This document shows, in pieces, positions 1 through 6,581 of a stretch of DNA of 23,519 nucleotides. The DNA is from Chitinophagaceae bacterium UBA3961 (GTDB lineage Bacteria > Bacteroidota > Bacteroidia > Chitinophagales > Chitinophagaceae). The stretch is taken from positions 1-23,519 of the forward strand of contig DGDD01000192.1 of NCBI GenBank assembly GCA_002385265.1. The letters are read 5' to 3'. Under the pieces are notes generated by a model. That model was not told the origin of the DNA, made no database searches, and was given only the letters and a program-made list of their open reading frames with translations. Position 1 is the stretch's first letter, and every line of letters starts with the position of its first letter. The position numbers were made by a program, and so were the translations under genes.

Positions 1-542
1 TAAACGGTTATAGGTAAATAAGCACTATCGCCGTTAGCCGGAATTTTGTGCAGCCCGCTGATCTTATTCACTTCGTAATTATTCATCCAGTAACCGATAC
101 TGTCTTTGGTTACCTCTTTCACTAAGAACAATGTATAGTTGCCCTCTTTTGTTCGCATGGTATATACATCTCCCACTTGTGGCTGCTCCAAGAATACTTT
201 GTTCTCTGCCGATTCTTTTTTCTCATCTTGAATAATAGTAACAATGAGCACTATCAGCAGTGCCAAACCTATAAATGTCCAGATGGGTGTTTTAAGCGTG
301 CTTTTTTGCTCGGCAAAAATTTCTTTCAATTCAGGATCGAATTGTTTTTGTTCGAGCACTTGTTTGCAATGTTCACATTGTGTTACGGCTAATTTCTTAA
401 TGGGACAAAATGGAATCCAAAACACATGTGCATACTTTTGAAACATCACCATGGTAGTAGTATTCTTCGACTGGCAATGCTTGCAGGTATATACAATGGG
501 TTCGGCTTTTAATTTCGTTGCTCTTGATCCGTAAATAAGCAT
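1..542 (-). CDS. Zinc-ribbon, single-pass membrane protein (partial, C-terminus off window)
   Basis: Read by hand from the ATG at 540-542; the frame stays open for 180 codons to the left edge, so the end of the gene is missing. The N-terminal 75 residues carry two Cys pairs, CKHC (about residues 20-23) and CEHC (about 56-59), the layout of a zinc ribbon, with hydrophobic residues and FCPIKK between them. A strongly hydrophobic stretch beginning TFIGLALLIVLIVTII (about residues 87-103) is a likely membrane helix. After it comes a segment of about 75 residues rich in charged and polar residues, starting QPQVGDVYTMRT. Such proteins are common and uncharacterised in Bacteroidota; the function is unknown. 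It lies 112 bases downstream of ilvE on the same strand, with a hairpin between them, so it is probably a separate transcript. No Shine-Dalgarno sequence is obvious. Confidence 0.75.
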   Translation of the reverse strand, partial: MLIYGSRATKLKAEPIVYTCKHCQSKNTTTMVMFQKYAHVFWIPFCPIKKLAVTQCEHCKQVLEQKQFDPELKEIFAEQKSTLKTPIWTFIGLALLIVLIVTIIQDEKKESAENKVFLEQPQVGDVYTMRTKEGNYTLFLVKEVTKDSIGYWMNNYEVNKISGLHKIPANGDSAYLPITV

Positions 543-583
543 GGTTAGTTGGTTTTATATTTAACAATCATGGTAAAAACAAG

Positions 584-631
584 ATACCCATTAATCACAA
601 TGATTCAAAATCAAATGCGATGAATGGGTAT
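584..631 (-). terminator. Probable hairpin terminator after ilvE
   Basis: Perfect 9-base arms ATACCCATT (584-592) and AATGGGTAT (623-631) enclose 30 bases that themselves contain a small hairpin (TGATT/AATCA, 601-613). Read on the minus strand, the stem is followed by CTTGTTTTTA, a short T-rich tail. It lies just after the ilvE stop and before the zinc-ribbon gene. The long loop makes it atypical, so it could instead be a regulatory stem for the downstream gene. Confidence 0.45.
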
Positions 632-654
632 GCAAACTATTTTGTTGAACTGAA

Positions 655-1719
655 TTAAATCTTGAACAACCAATTGTGTGTATCGGGATACTGACCGTCA
701 CGAATGGCGTCTAATCTTGCTTTCAGTGCAGGCGATCCTTTCCAAGTAGTGGTATCAAAACTCATCACTTTGTCTTTATACGTCAATTCACGGATCATTG
801 AAATGGTAGCTGCAGTGCCTGTTCCAAATACTTCTTTCAAAGTTCCATTATCGTATGCAGCAATCACTTCGTCAATCGTAATTTGTCTTTCTTCTACATT
901 GTAACCAAGGTCTTTGAAAACCGTGATTGCACTGTCGCGAGTTACTCCGGCAAGAATGGTTTCGGTACTTAAGTCAGGAGTAACCACCGTATTTCCAATG
1001 ATGAAAAACACGTTCATGGTACCACACTCCTGAATTACTTTGTGTTCAAATGCATCAGTCCACAGCACTTGATCATATCCTTTTTTGCGAGCTTCTGCAG
1101 TTGCGTGCATGGCACCGCCATAGTTACCTGCTGCTTTGGCAAAGCCAACACCACCCGGAGCAGCACGTGTAAAACGTTCTTCAACATAAATTTTCATTGG
1201 AGCCGCATAGTATGGACCGGTGGGGCTCAAAATGATCATGAATTTATATTTATCGGAAGGTTTTACACCAATCAATTCGTCGCTAGAGAACATGAACGGA
1301 CGGATGTATAAAGAATGATCTTTAATTGCTGGGATCCAGTCTTTATCGATCTCAATCAATTGACGCATTCCTTCGATAAAAATCTCTTCCGGCACTGCGG
1401 GCATTTCTAGTCGCGCTGCAGATTTATTGAATCTTTTAAAATTGTCGTATGGACGAAAAATATTGGCTTCTCCATTTGCATTTTTGTACGCTTTGATGCC
1501 CTCAAAAATGGCTTGTCCGTAGTGAATAGCCGCCAATGAAGGAGCTAAAGACAAATTTTGGTAGGGCTTAATAGATACGTTGGTCCACTCGCCATTTTCA
1601 TAATCAGCTTCCAACATGTGGTCCGTAAAATGCTTGCCAAAAGGGAGATTTTCCAGAGACAGGTTTTTCAATCTGCTAGAAGCCACCTTGCTAACAGATA
1701 TATTAAATGTTTCCACCAT
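655..1719 (-). CDS. ilvE: Branched-chain-amino-acid aminotransferase
   Basis: PLP-dependent class IV (fold type IV) aminotransferase that swaps the amino group between leucine, isoleucine or valine and 2-oxoglutarate; it is the last step of branched-chain amino acid synthesis and is cytosolic. The 354-residue length fits the longer, eukaryote-like BCAT subgroup. Visible landmarks are HYGQAIFEGIKAY (about 66-78), RP-DNF-RFN-SA-RL (about 89-104), the Schiff-base lysine in FAKAAGNYGG (K195) and the cofactor-binding segment QVLWTDAFEH...ECGTMNVFF with E231. The ATG at 1717-1719 gives the expected N-terminus; no good in-frame alternative was seen. It is transcribed away from the 1881 gene across a palindrome-rich spacer. 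No other ilv or leu genes are in the window, so it is probably expressed on its own. Confidence 0.95.
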   Translation of the reverse strand: MVETFNISVSKVASSRLKNLSLENLPFGKHFTDHMLEADYENGEWTNVSIKPYQNLSLAPSLAAIHYGQAIFEGIKAYKNANGEANIFRPYDNFKRFNKSAARLEMPAVPEEIFIEGMRQLIEIDKDWIPAIKDHSLYIRPFMFSSDELIGVKPSDKYKFMIILSPTGPYYAAPMKIYVEERFTRAAPGGVGFAKAAGNYGGAMHATAEARKKGYDQVLWTDAFEHKVIQECGTMNVFFIIGNTVVTPDLSTETILAGVTRDSAITVFKDLGYNVEERQITIDEVIAAYDNGTLKEVFGTGTAATISMIRELTYKDKVMSFDTTTWKGSPALKARLDAIRDGQYPDTHNWLFKI

Positions 1720-1784
1720 ATAAAGAAATTATATGCAAATAAACAAACTAAGATCTTCATTCGCAAATAAAGGAGGCAAAAATC

Positions 1785-1822
1785 CTAACAAATGTTAGCA
1801 TATAAAACAATGCTTAACATTT
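1785..1822. promoter_or_regulatory. Overlapping palindromes between divergent ilvE and the 1881 operon
   Basis: Two inverted repeats share the TGTTA half at 1793-1797. CTAACA (1785-1790) pairs with TGTTAG (1793-1798) across 2 bases. The longer AAATGTTAGCAT (1790-1801) pairs with ATGCTTAACATTT (1810-1822) with one bulged base and an 8-base loop. The half-sites therefore run TAACA, TGTTA, TAACA. Placement between divergent starts (1719 and 1881) suggests an operator or mutually exclusive hairpins; no regulator can be named. A near-consensus -7 box CATTTTTG (1844-1851, 7 of 8 matches to TAnnTTTG) lies downstream for the rightward genes. Confidence 0.4.
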
Positions 1823-1880
1823 CGCAAACCCGCTCAAAATCATCATTTTTGCCAAAGCAATTGATTTTAAAACGATTTCG

Positions 1881-2471
1881 GTGAGTTTCAAAGATTTAAA
1901 TATTAGTACTGTTACCCTAACTGATCTGTATAAGAGCAGTTTGGTGAGTTTGGAAGAAGAGCGAAACAATCCAAAATTGAAGTCAGAGGAGGAAGGCACC
2001 GTTCCCAAAACGGTAAATAAAGTAGCCGGATCAACATTAGAACAACCCAAGCCAGTACCCGAAGAACTTCGAGTGCCCCGTTATTTGGGTGAGCACAAAC
2101 GAAAAGTGAGCTTATTGGTGCGTTTCGAGAAAGACACTCATATTAGCGATCTGGCTTTGGAGATGTTAAGTAAGATGTTGGGGGCTTGTAGGTTGAATTT
2201 AGCAGACGTGGCCATCATCAATACAGCCAAGCAAGAATTTACAATGGGAGACATTAAGAAAAGCATGTCGCCACAAGTGGTGATGCTTTTCGGGCAAGAT
2301 CAGCAGAAATTGGCATTGCCTTTTGTATTTCCTGATTTTAAAATACAGTTACACGATCAAGTTACTTATTTGTCAGCACCAGATCTCGGTTATTTAGCAA
2401 CAAGCGATCCTACGGTTAAGGAATTAAAAATGAAATTGTGGAATAACTTAAAAACGATCTTTAACGTTTAA
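1881..2471 (+). CDS. Unrecognised protein with a UDG-like/DNA pol III psi-like C-terminal domain
   Basis: 196 residues from a GTG start; I saw no in-frame ATG before the domain, and the stop precedes rdgB by 4 bases. Three parts are visible. A short N-terminal peptide (about 1-22) includes DLNISTVTLTDLYK. A polar linker (about 23-65) is rich in Glu, Lys and Pro. A globular domain spans about 66-196. The domain order resembles a uracil-DNA-glycosylase fold: a helix with LEMLSKMLGACRL, then ADVAIIN, then PQVVMLFG. It ends YLSAPDLGYLATSDPTVKELKMKLWNNL. Uracil glycosylases have GL-x-x-DV-I-N and P-x-V-x-x-LG at the equivalent places, but the catalytic motif is absent here. The psi subunit HolD also has a peptide, a linker and a dead UDG-like domain ending in SPALTDL-ANP-A-AALW. 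The assignment is inference from remembered motifs; the safe name is hypothetical protein. Confidence 0.85.
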   Translation: MSFKDLNISTVTLTDLYKSSLVSLEEERNNPKLKSEEEGTVPKTVNKVAGSTLEQPKPVPEELRVPRYLGEHKRKVSLLVRFEKDTHISDLALEMLSKMLGACRLNLADVAIINTAKQEFTMGDIKKSMSPQVVMLFGQDQQKLALPFVFPDFKIQLHDQVTYLSAPDLGYLATSDPTVKELKMKLWNNLKTIFNV

Positions 2472-2475
2472 GCCT

Positions 2476-3078
2476 ATGCCTACCACTCTGATTTTTGCAA
2501 CCAACAATGCGCATAAGGTTGAGGAAATTCAAGCCGTCATTGGCGATGCCATTGAGGTCATTTCTTTATCGGCTGCGGGAATTGATATCGATATTCCTGA
2601 ACCTCATGCAACTTTGGAAGAAAATGCGCGCGAGAAATCTCAGACCATTTACCGTTTAACCGGGCTGCCTTGCTTTAGCGAGGATACGGGTTTGGAAGTT
2701 GATGCGTTAAATGGAGAGCCGGGTGTAAAGAGTGCACGTTATGCGGGCGAGCATCGTGATTTTTCTGCCAATATTGAAAAGGTGTTAGCGGGTTTGGAAG
2801 GGAAAGAGAATAGAGGAGCACGGTTTAGAACGGTAATTTCTATTATATGGGATGGTATAGAACATCAGTTTGAAGGTATCTGTGAAGGTGAAATACTGAG
2901 AGAGAGAAGAGGAGAAAAAGGGTTTGGCTACGATCCTATTTTCATGGCTGATGGTGAAACACGGAGTTTTGCGGAAATGACTACGCAGGAGAAAACGGCC
3001 ATCAGTCATAGAACCAAAGCAGCTAGTGAACTAGTTAAGTTCTTGAAAAACAATACGAACAACGGAATACACGCATAA
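2476..3078 (+). CDS. rdgB: XTP/dITP diphosphatase (RdgB/HAM1 family)
   Basis: Cytosolic Mg-dependent pyrophosphatase that hydrolyses dITP, ITP and XTP to monophosphates, keeping deaminated purines out of DNA and RNA. At 200 residues it has the normal family length. The N-terminal FATNNAHKVEEI matches the phosphate-binding (T/S)-x-N-x-x-K-x-x-E motif. The centre has SEDTGLEVDALNGEPGVKSARYAGE with the metal and base-binding Asp residues, followed by GFGYDPIF and the C-terminal SHR motif (ISHRTKA). The ATG start at 2476 is 4 bases after the preceding stop, so translation is probably coupled. The sigma factor follows 2 bases after its stop. Confidence 0.95.
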   Translation: MPTTLIFATNNAHKVEEIQAVIGDAIEVISLSAAGIDIDIPEPHATLEENAREKSQTIYRLTGLPCFSEDTGLEVDALNGEPGVKSARYAGEHRDFSANIEKVLAGLEGKENRGARFRTVISIIWDGIEHQFEGICEGEILRERRGEKGFGYDPIFMADGETRSFAEMTTQEKTAISHRTKAASELVKFLKNNTNNGIHA

Positions 3079-3080
3079 TC

Positions 3081-3671
3081 TTGCCAAATTCAGACCATAC
3101 AAGCAACCAATTGATACCGGAATCCGACTTAGTTGAAGGGTGCATACGGGGAGATGCCCGCATGCAGAAAGCATTTTATGAGCAATTTGCTCCTAAAATG
3201 TTTGCCGTTTGTTTTCGTTATACCTCTAATCAGGAAGCGGCTCAGGATCTCTTACAGGATGGATTTATTAAAGTATTCAAAAACCTTCATAGGTTTCGCT
3301 TTGAAGGGTCTTTAGAAGGTTGGATACGTCGAATTTTTGTGAATACAGCCATTGAACAATTTCGCAAGAAATCATTGCCGCAAACTTCTATTGGAGAAAA
3401 GCATATGGATGTTGCCGATGAAGATGATATTACGGCACTAGAACGATTGGCAGAAAAAGACATTCTGAAAATGATTCACGAGCTGGCGCCTGGCTACCAA
3501 GCTGTGTTCAACTTGTATGTAGTGGAGGGATATTCCCACAAAGAAATCAGCGAGCTACTTGGAATAAGCGAAGGCACTAGTAAAAGTCAACTAGCAAGAG
3601 CCAAAGGTATCCTTGCCAAAAGAGTGAAAGAATATTTAAACGAGACCAATAAAATCCGCCGTACGATATGA
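3081..3671 (+). CDS. ECF-type RNA polymerase sigma-70 factor
   Basis: Extracytoplasmic-function sigma factor of 196 residues that directs RNA polymerase to specific promoters. Region 2 spans about residues 32-96 (FYEQFAPKMFAVCFRYTSN, then AAQDLLQDGFIKVFKNL for core binding, and the region 2.4-like GWIRRIFVNTAIEQFRK). A poorly conserved linker follows, then region 4 (about 126-180) with the helix-turn-helix YSHKEISELLGISEGTSKSQLARAK. The first possible start is TTG at 3081, 2 bases after rdgB; a second in-frame TTG at 3111 would still keep both domains, so the exact start is uncertain. Its last 4 bases overlap the next gene (ATGA, 3668-3671), the usual sigma/anti-sigma arrangement. The target regulon cannot be read from the sequence. 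Confidence 0.92.
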   Translation: MPNSDHTSNQLIPESDLVEGCIRGDARMQKAFYEQFAPKMFAVCFRYTSNQEAAQDLLQDGFIKVFKNLHRFRFEGSLEGWIRRIFVNTAIEQFRKKSLPQTSIGEKHMDVADEDDITALERLAEKDILKMIHELAPGYQAVFNLYVVEGYSHKEISELLGISEGTSKSQLARAKGILAKRVKEYLNETNKIRRTI

Positions 3672-4561
3672 GTGAATCGTTAAGAAATAAGTTGCAACAA
3701 GCTGAAATGAACCCTCCAGCAGGTTCGTGGGAAGCTATTGCGGCTGCCATTAACGAAACGCCCTTGAATAAGGAACAAGAAATAGGGCAACGTATTGCTC
3801 AGTTCGAATTAACGCCGCCGGTTTTGGCTTGGGAGTCCATTGAGGCTGCCCTACAAGAAAACAATAAACAACCCGGTAAGGTTATTTCAATTAGACCTTG
3901 GTACTATGCCGCAGCTGCAGTAGCTATTGCAGTTTTGGGTATCTGGCTTTTTCGATCAAATTTTTCAAAAACCTCCGCCATTTTTGCGGAGCAAAAAAAA
4001 TTGACCGCTCCAATATTTCAACCGCTCACCTCGGCCATTAATCAGGCTATTGAAAAAAACCCGTTCCAAATAAGTTCTGTTCAGAAATATGTTCCGGTAC
4101 GTGCAGCAGTTACGGTTCAACCTGAAATGATTGCGGTAAGCAATCCTGATGATAACACAGAAGACTTAGAACTTCCATCGAGTGACATTAGCAGCATTGA
4201 AAAAGTTACAGCTGATGAAGTAGCAGAAATCAATGCTCCACTAATAAAGGATTCCAAAGGAAATATTATCTACGATACCGACTTGTTGAAGCAATCGATC
4301 AAAGGAAACTATATAAGCGTAACTGCTCCAGATGGTAGCACTACCCGCATTTCAACGAAATTTCTACATCAGCTGAATTACCTTCATACTTCTTCAACTA
4401 ACGGACCTGCACATCCATTGATGTGGGGAAAGAACGGCATTTGGCAGTGGCAATTTGATCGTTGGAAGAAAACAATTTTGTACAATCAGGAGTTCAACCC
4501 CGGAGCCACTAATTTTTTAGATGCGCTCGAACTCTTGGAACTATTAAACGAGGCTCAATAA
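3668..4561 (+). CDS. Probable anti-sigma factor, single-pass membrane protein with duplicated N-terminal motif
   Basis: 297 residues, overlapping the sigma gene by 4 bases, which suggests it is the partner that holds the sigma factor at the inner membrane. The cytoplasmic N-terminus contains two copies of one motif: NPPAGSWEAIAAAI (about 15-28) and TPPVLAWESIEAAL (about 49-62), with the Pro-Pro and Trp spaced 34 residues apart. One hydrophobic helix follows (about 77-96, YYAAAAVAIAVLGIWLF). The remaining 200 residues would be periplasmic and include DSKGNIIYDTDLLKQS and a Trp-rich segment GIWQWQFDRWKK near the end. It lacks the HxxxCxxC zinc motif of classical ZAS anti-sigma factors, so the role is inferred from position and topology. 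The thioesterase begins 1 base after its stop. Confidence 0.8.
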   Translation: MSESLRNKLQQAEMNPPAGSWEAIAAAINETPLNKEQEIGQRIAQFELTPPVLAWESIEAALQENNKQPGKVISIRPWYYAAAAVAIAVLGIWLFRSNFSKTSAIFAEQKKLTAPIFQPLTSAINQAIEKNPFQISSVQKYVPVRAAVTVQPEMIAVSNPDDNTEDLELPSSDISSIEKVTADEVAEINAPLIKDSKGNIIYDTDLLKQSIKGNYISVTAPDGSTTRISTKFLHQLNYLHTSSTNGPAHPLMWGKNGIWQWQFDRWKKTILYNQEFNPGATNFLDALELLELLNEAQ

Positions 4562-4562
4562 C

Positions 4563-4994
4563 ATGTCGCGTATAAAAATTGATATCCCATCACATTTCTT
4601 GTTTAGAACTCCGCTCACTGTTCGAATCACGGATTTAAATTATGGTGGTCATGTTGGAAACGATCGTTTTTTGACTTATTGCCATGAGGCTAGAGTTTTG
4701 TTTCTACAATCGATGGGCTACACTGAACTAGAATTAGGTGGTGTAAGTTTAATTATGGGAGATGCTGCTTTAGAGTACAAAAAAGAAGTATTGGCAAACG
4801 ATCAACTTGAAATAGCGGTAACTACGGCTAATATAACGAGAGTAAGCTTTGATTTGATTTACGTGATCTATAAATGGGAATCCAACAATTGGGTGCCAGC
4901 TTGTATTGCAAAAACAGGAATGGTATGTTTTAATTACGCCACTCGAAAAGTGGCCGCATTGCCGAAGGAAGTAAAATTAAAATTCTCCGCTTAG
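4563..4994 (+). CDS. Acyl-CoA thioesterase, hotdog fold (4-hydroxybenzoyl-CoA thioesterase-like)
   Basis: 143 residues, a complete single hotdog domain that would hydrolyse an acyl-CoA or acyl-ACP thioester in the cytosol. The key motif is VRITDLNYGGHVGNDRFLTYCHEARVLFL (about 20-48, split by family as D24, GGH 28-30, N33), matching the D-x-(D/N)-x-x-GH-x-N-x-x-y-x-x-x-x-E-x-R active-site helix. It continues with YKKEVLANDQLEIAV and the C-terminal strand CIAKTGMVCFNYATRKV. The substrate cannot be told. The ATG at 4563 follows the anti-sigma stop by 1 base, making it the last gene of the run. Its stop overlaps the aroE stop on the other strand by 4 bases. Confidence 0.85.
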   Translation: MSRIKIDIPSHFLFRTPLTVRITDLNYGGHVGNDRFLTYCHEARVLFLQSMGYTELELGGVSLIMGDAALEYKKEVLANDQLEIAVTTANITRVSFDLIYVIYKWESNNWVPACIAKTGMVCFNYATRKVAALPKEVKLKFSA

Positions 4995-5722
4995 CTATTC
5001 CAAATCTTCCAACTAGCTTCTGCCTGAAGCACTAACATTTCAAGTCCATTTTTAATTGCCGCACCGCGCTCCTCTCCTTTCTGTAAAAACAAGGTTTTCT
5101 CGGGGTTGTAAACTACGTCGTATAAACAATGTTCGTTCGAAAGTGCTTCATAGGGAATTTGAGGTGCTTCCACTACATGCGGAAACATTCCCAAAGGTGT
5201 AGTATTGATGATTAGTTTGTATTCTTTCACCACTGCAGGAGTTACTTGCTCGTAAGAAAATGAATACGCAGAGGGTTTTCGAGAAACAAATTTGTATTGT
5301 ATTTTATTCTGTTGCAATACGTATTCTACCGCTTTAGCAGCACCACCGGTTCCAAGGATCAGTGCTTTGGATGGCAAATTAGGAAAAGCGGCTTTTAAGG
5401 AAGCTTCAAATCCAATTGCGTCGGTGTTATGTCCTTCTAACTTTCCATCTACAACCTTGATACAATTACAAGCGTTTATTTTTTGGACAACCGGTGATTT
5501 TTTGTGCAGGTAAGGTATTACCAGTTCTTTGTAAGGAATGGTTACGTTTAAGCCCTTTAATTCGGGATTATTAGCCAGTATAGCCGGTAACAACTCTATG
5601 GATTCAATAGGATAGGTATCGTATTGAGCCTGTTCGATGCCTTCTTTCTCAAACTTCTCAGTAAAATATTTTTTTGAGAAAGAGTGCCCTAAAGGATATC
5701 CTATTAATCCAAATTTTTTCAT
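4991..5722 (-). CDS. aroE: Shikimate dehydrogenase
   Basis: NADP-dependent reduction of 3-dehydroshikimate to shikimate, the fourth step of the chorismate pathway, in the cytosol. The 243 residues are slightly short of E. coli AroE (272) but complete. Landmarks are GYPLGHSFSKKYF (8-20, shikimate-binding Ser residues), NVTIPYKE with the catalytic K65, HNTDAIGF with D101, the nucleotide-binding loop GTGGAAKA (124-131), INTTPLGMFP, and NGLEMLVLQAEASW near the end. Its ATG overlaps the stop of the comA-like gene (ATGA, 5719-5722), so the two are co-transcribed and probably translationally coupled. Its stop TTA (4991-4993) overlaps the convergent thioesterase stop. Confidence 0.95.
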   Translation of the reverse strand: MKKFGLIGYPLGHSFSKKYFTEKFEKEGIEQAQYDTYPIESIELLPAILANNPELKGLNVTIPYKELVIPYLHKKSPVVQKINACNCIKVVDGKLEGHNTDAIGFEASLKAAFPNLPSKALILGTGGAAKAVEYVLQQNKIQYKFVSRKPSAYSFSYEQVTPAVVKEYKLIINTTPLGMFPHVVEAPQIPYEALSNEHCLYDVVYNPEKTLFLQKGEERGAAIKNGLEMLVLQAEASWKIWNS

Positions 5723-6492
5723 TGTGAATTTTCTTTTGAAAGAAATAAGTGAAAAGTATCGCCTCTCAATCCAATGCGCATTGCTTCTAAAGGAATTACT
5801 TCTGTTGGAGCAATGTTACCAAGATTCACATTGCATCCGATCAATTCAATGAAGTACAATTGCTGCGCTTTTTGAGGTGCTTCCCATATGATTTTCTCTT
5901 CAGGAATTTGAGTAAGAATTTCTTGCACCAACCCTTCCCTTACCTCACCACTACCTCGATAAATACCAACGTTACCGGCTTCTCTTGCTTCAGCAATCAC
6001 GTAGGACGCACCGGCACTTAGCTCAGCACTCATCAGTTCAATCCATTTGTAAGGGGGAATAATATGGGTAGCGTCTTTACTTCCCACCTCACTTAACACT
6101 TTGCCATGTTTGGTGAGTTTTTCGATATAACCACATTTCTCGGCATGAGGAATGGTAATTGATCCATCACTTACTTCCATGTATTCAATGCCGTAATCTT
6201 TGCAAACAGCTATATAATCTTCAAATTGATTTCTCACTAAAAATGCTTCGAATAAAGTGCCCCCGAAATAGATAGGCATTCCATACGACTTGTACACTTC
6301 AATCTTTTCTCTCAAGTTGGGCGTTACAAATGAGGTACCGAAACCTAACTTCACGATGTCTACATGCGGTCCGGAAACACTCAAGAAATTATGTACTTCA
6401 GGAATACTTAAGCCTTTATCCATCACCATAGTAATACCGTTGGTACGAGGCTTTTGTTGACGATCGGGAATTTGAGTAAGATTGAAATTCAT
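5719..6492 (-). CDS. comA: Phosphosulfolactate synthase (ComA family)
   Basis: 257-residue TIM-barrel enzyme of the family that adds sulfite to phosphoenolpyruvate to give phosphosulfolactate, the first step of coenzyme M synthesis in methanogens. Bacterial members are thought to feed sulfolactate or other sulfonates. Motifs: NGITMVMDKGL (K26), VDIVKLGFGTS (K48), YFGGTLFE, MEVSDGSITIP (E106), EVGSKD, VIAEAREAG-VGIYR, and NVNLGNIAPTEVIPLEAMRIGLRGDTF. I chose the ATG at 6490-6492. An in-frame ATG at 6561 exists, but its extra 23 residues are unlike the family and a -7 promoter box lies inside that extension (6529-6536). It overlaps aroE by 4 bases. In Bacteroidota a role in cysteate or sulfonolipid precursor supply is plausible but inferred. 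Confidence 0.9.
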   Translation of the reverse strand: MNFNLTQIPDRQQKPRTNGITMVMDKGLSIPEVHNFLSVSGPHVDIVKLGFGTSFVTPNLREKIEVYKSYGMPIYFGGTLFEAFLVRNQFEDYIAVCKDYGIEYMEVSDGSITIPHAEKCGYIEKLTKHGKVLSEVGSKDATHIIPPYKWIELMSAELSAGASYVIAEAREAGNVGIYRGSGEVREGLVQEILTQIPEEKIIWEAPQKAQQLYFIELIGCNVNLGNIAPTEVIPLEAMRIGLRGDTFHLFLSKENSQ

Positions 6493-6528
6493 GTGGTTAT
6501 CCTTAGTCTTGTCTAAAAAAATAATGCG

Positions 6529-6536
6529 CAAAAATA
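6529..6536 (-). promoter_or_regulatory. -7 promoter box for comA-aroE
   Basis: On the minus strand TATTTTTG matches all fixed positions of the Bacteroidota -7 consensus TAnnTTTG. No TTG was found at the expected -33 distance. Transcription would start near 6521 and give a leader of about 30 bases to the ATG at 6492, which supports that start over the one at 6561. Confidence 0.55.
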
Positions 6537-6581
6537 CTAAGATTTTCGCTGTGTTATTCATTCCGGCTAAAATCCTATTTG

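Noticed and set aside
177..441. Two plus-strand frames of 65-71 codons
   Set aside because: They are antisense to the zinc-ribbon membrane protein on the minus strand, whose motifs are convincing.
6493..6561. 23-residue N-terminal extension of the ComA protein
   Set aside because: It is unlike family N-termini and contains the promoter box; the ATG at 6492 fits better.
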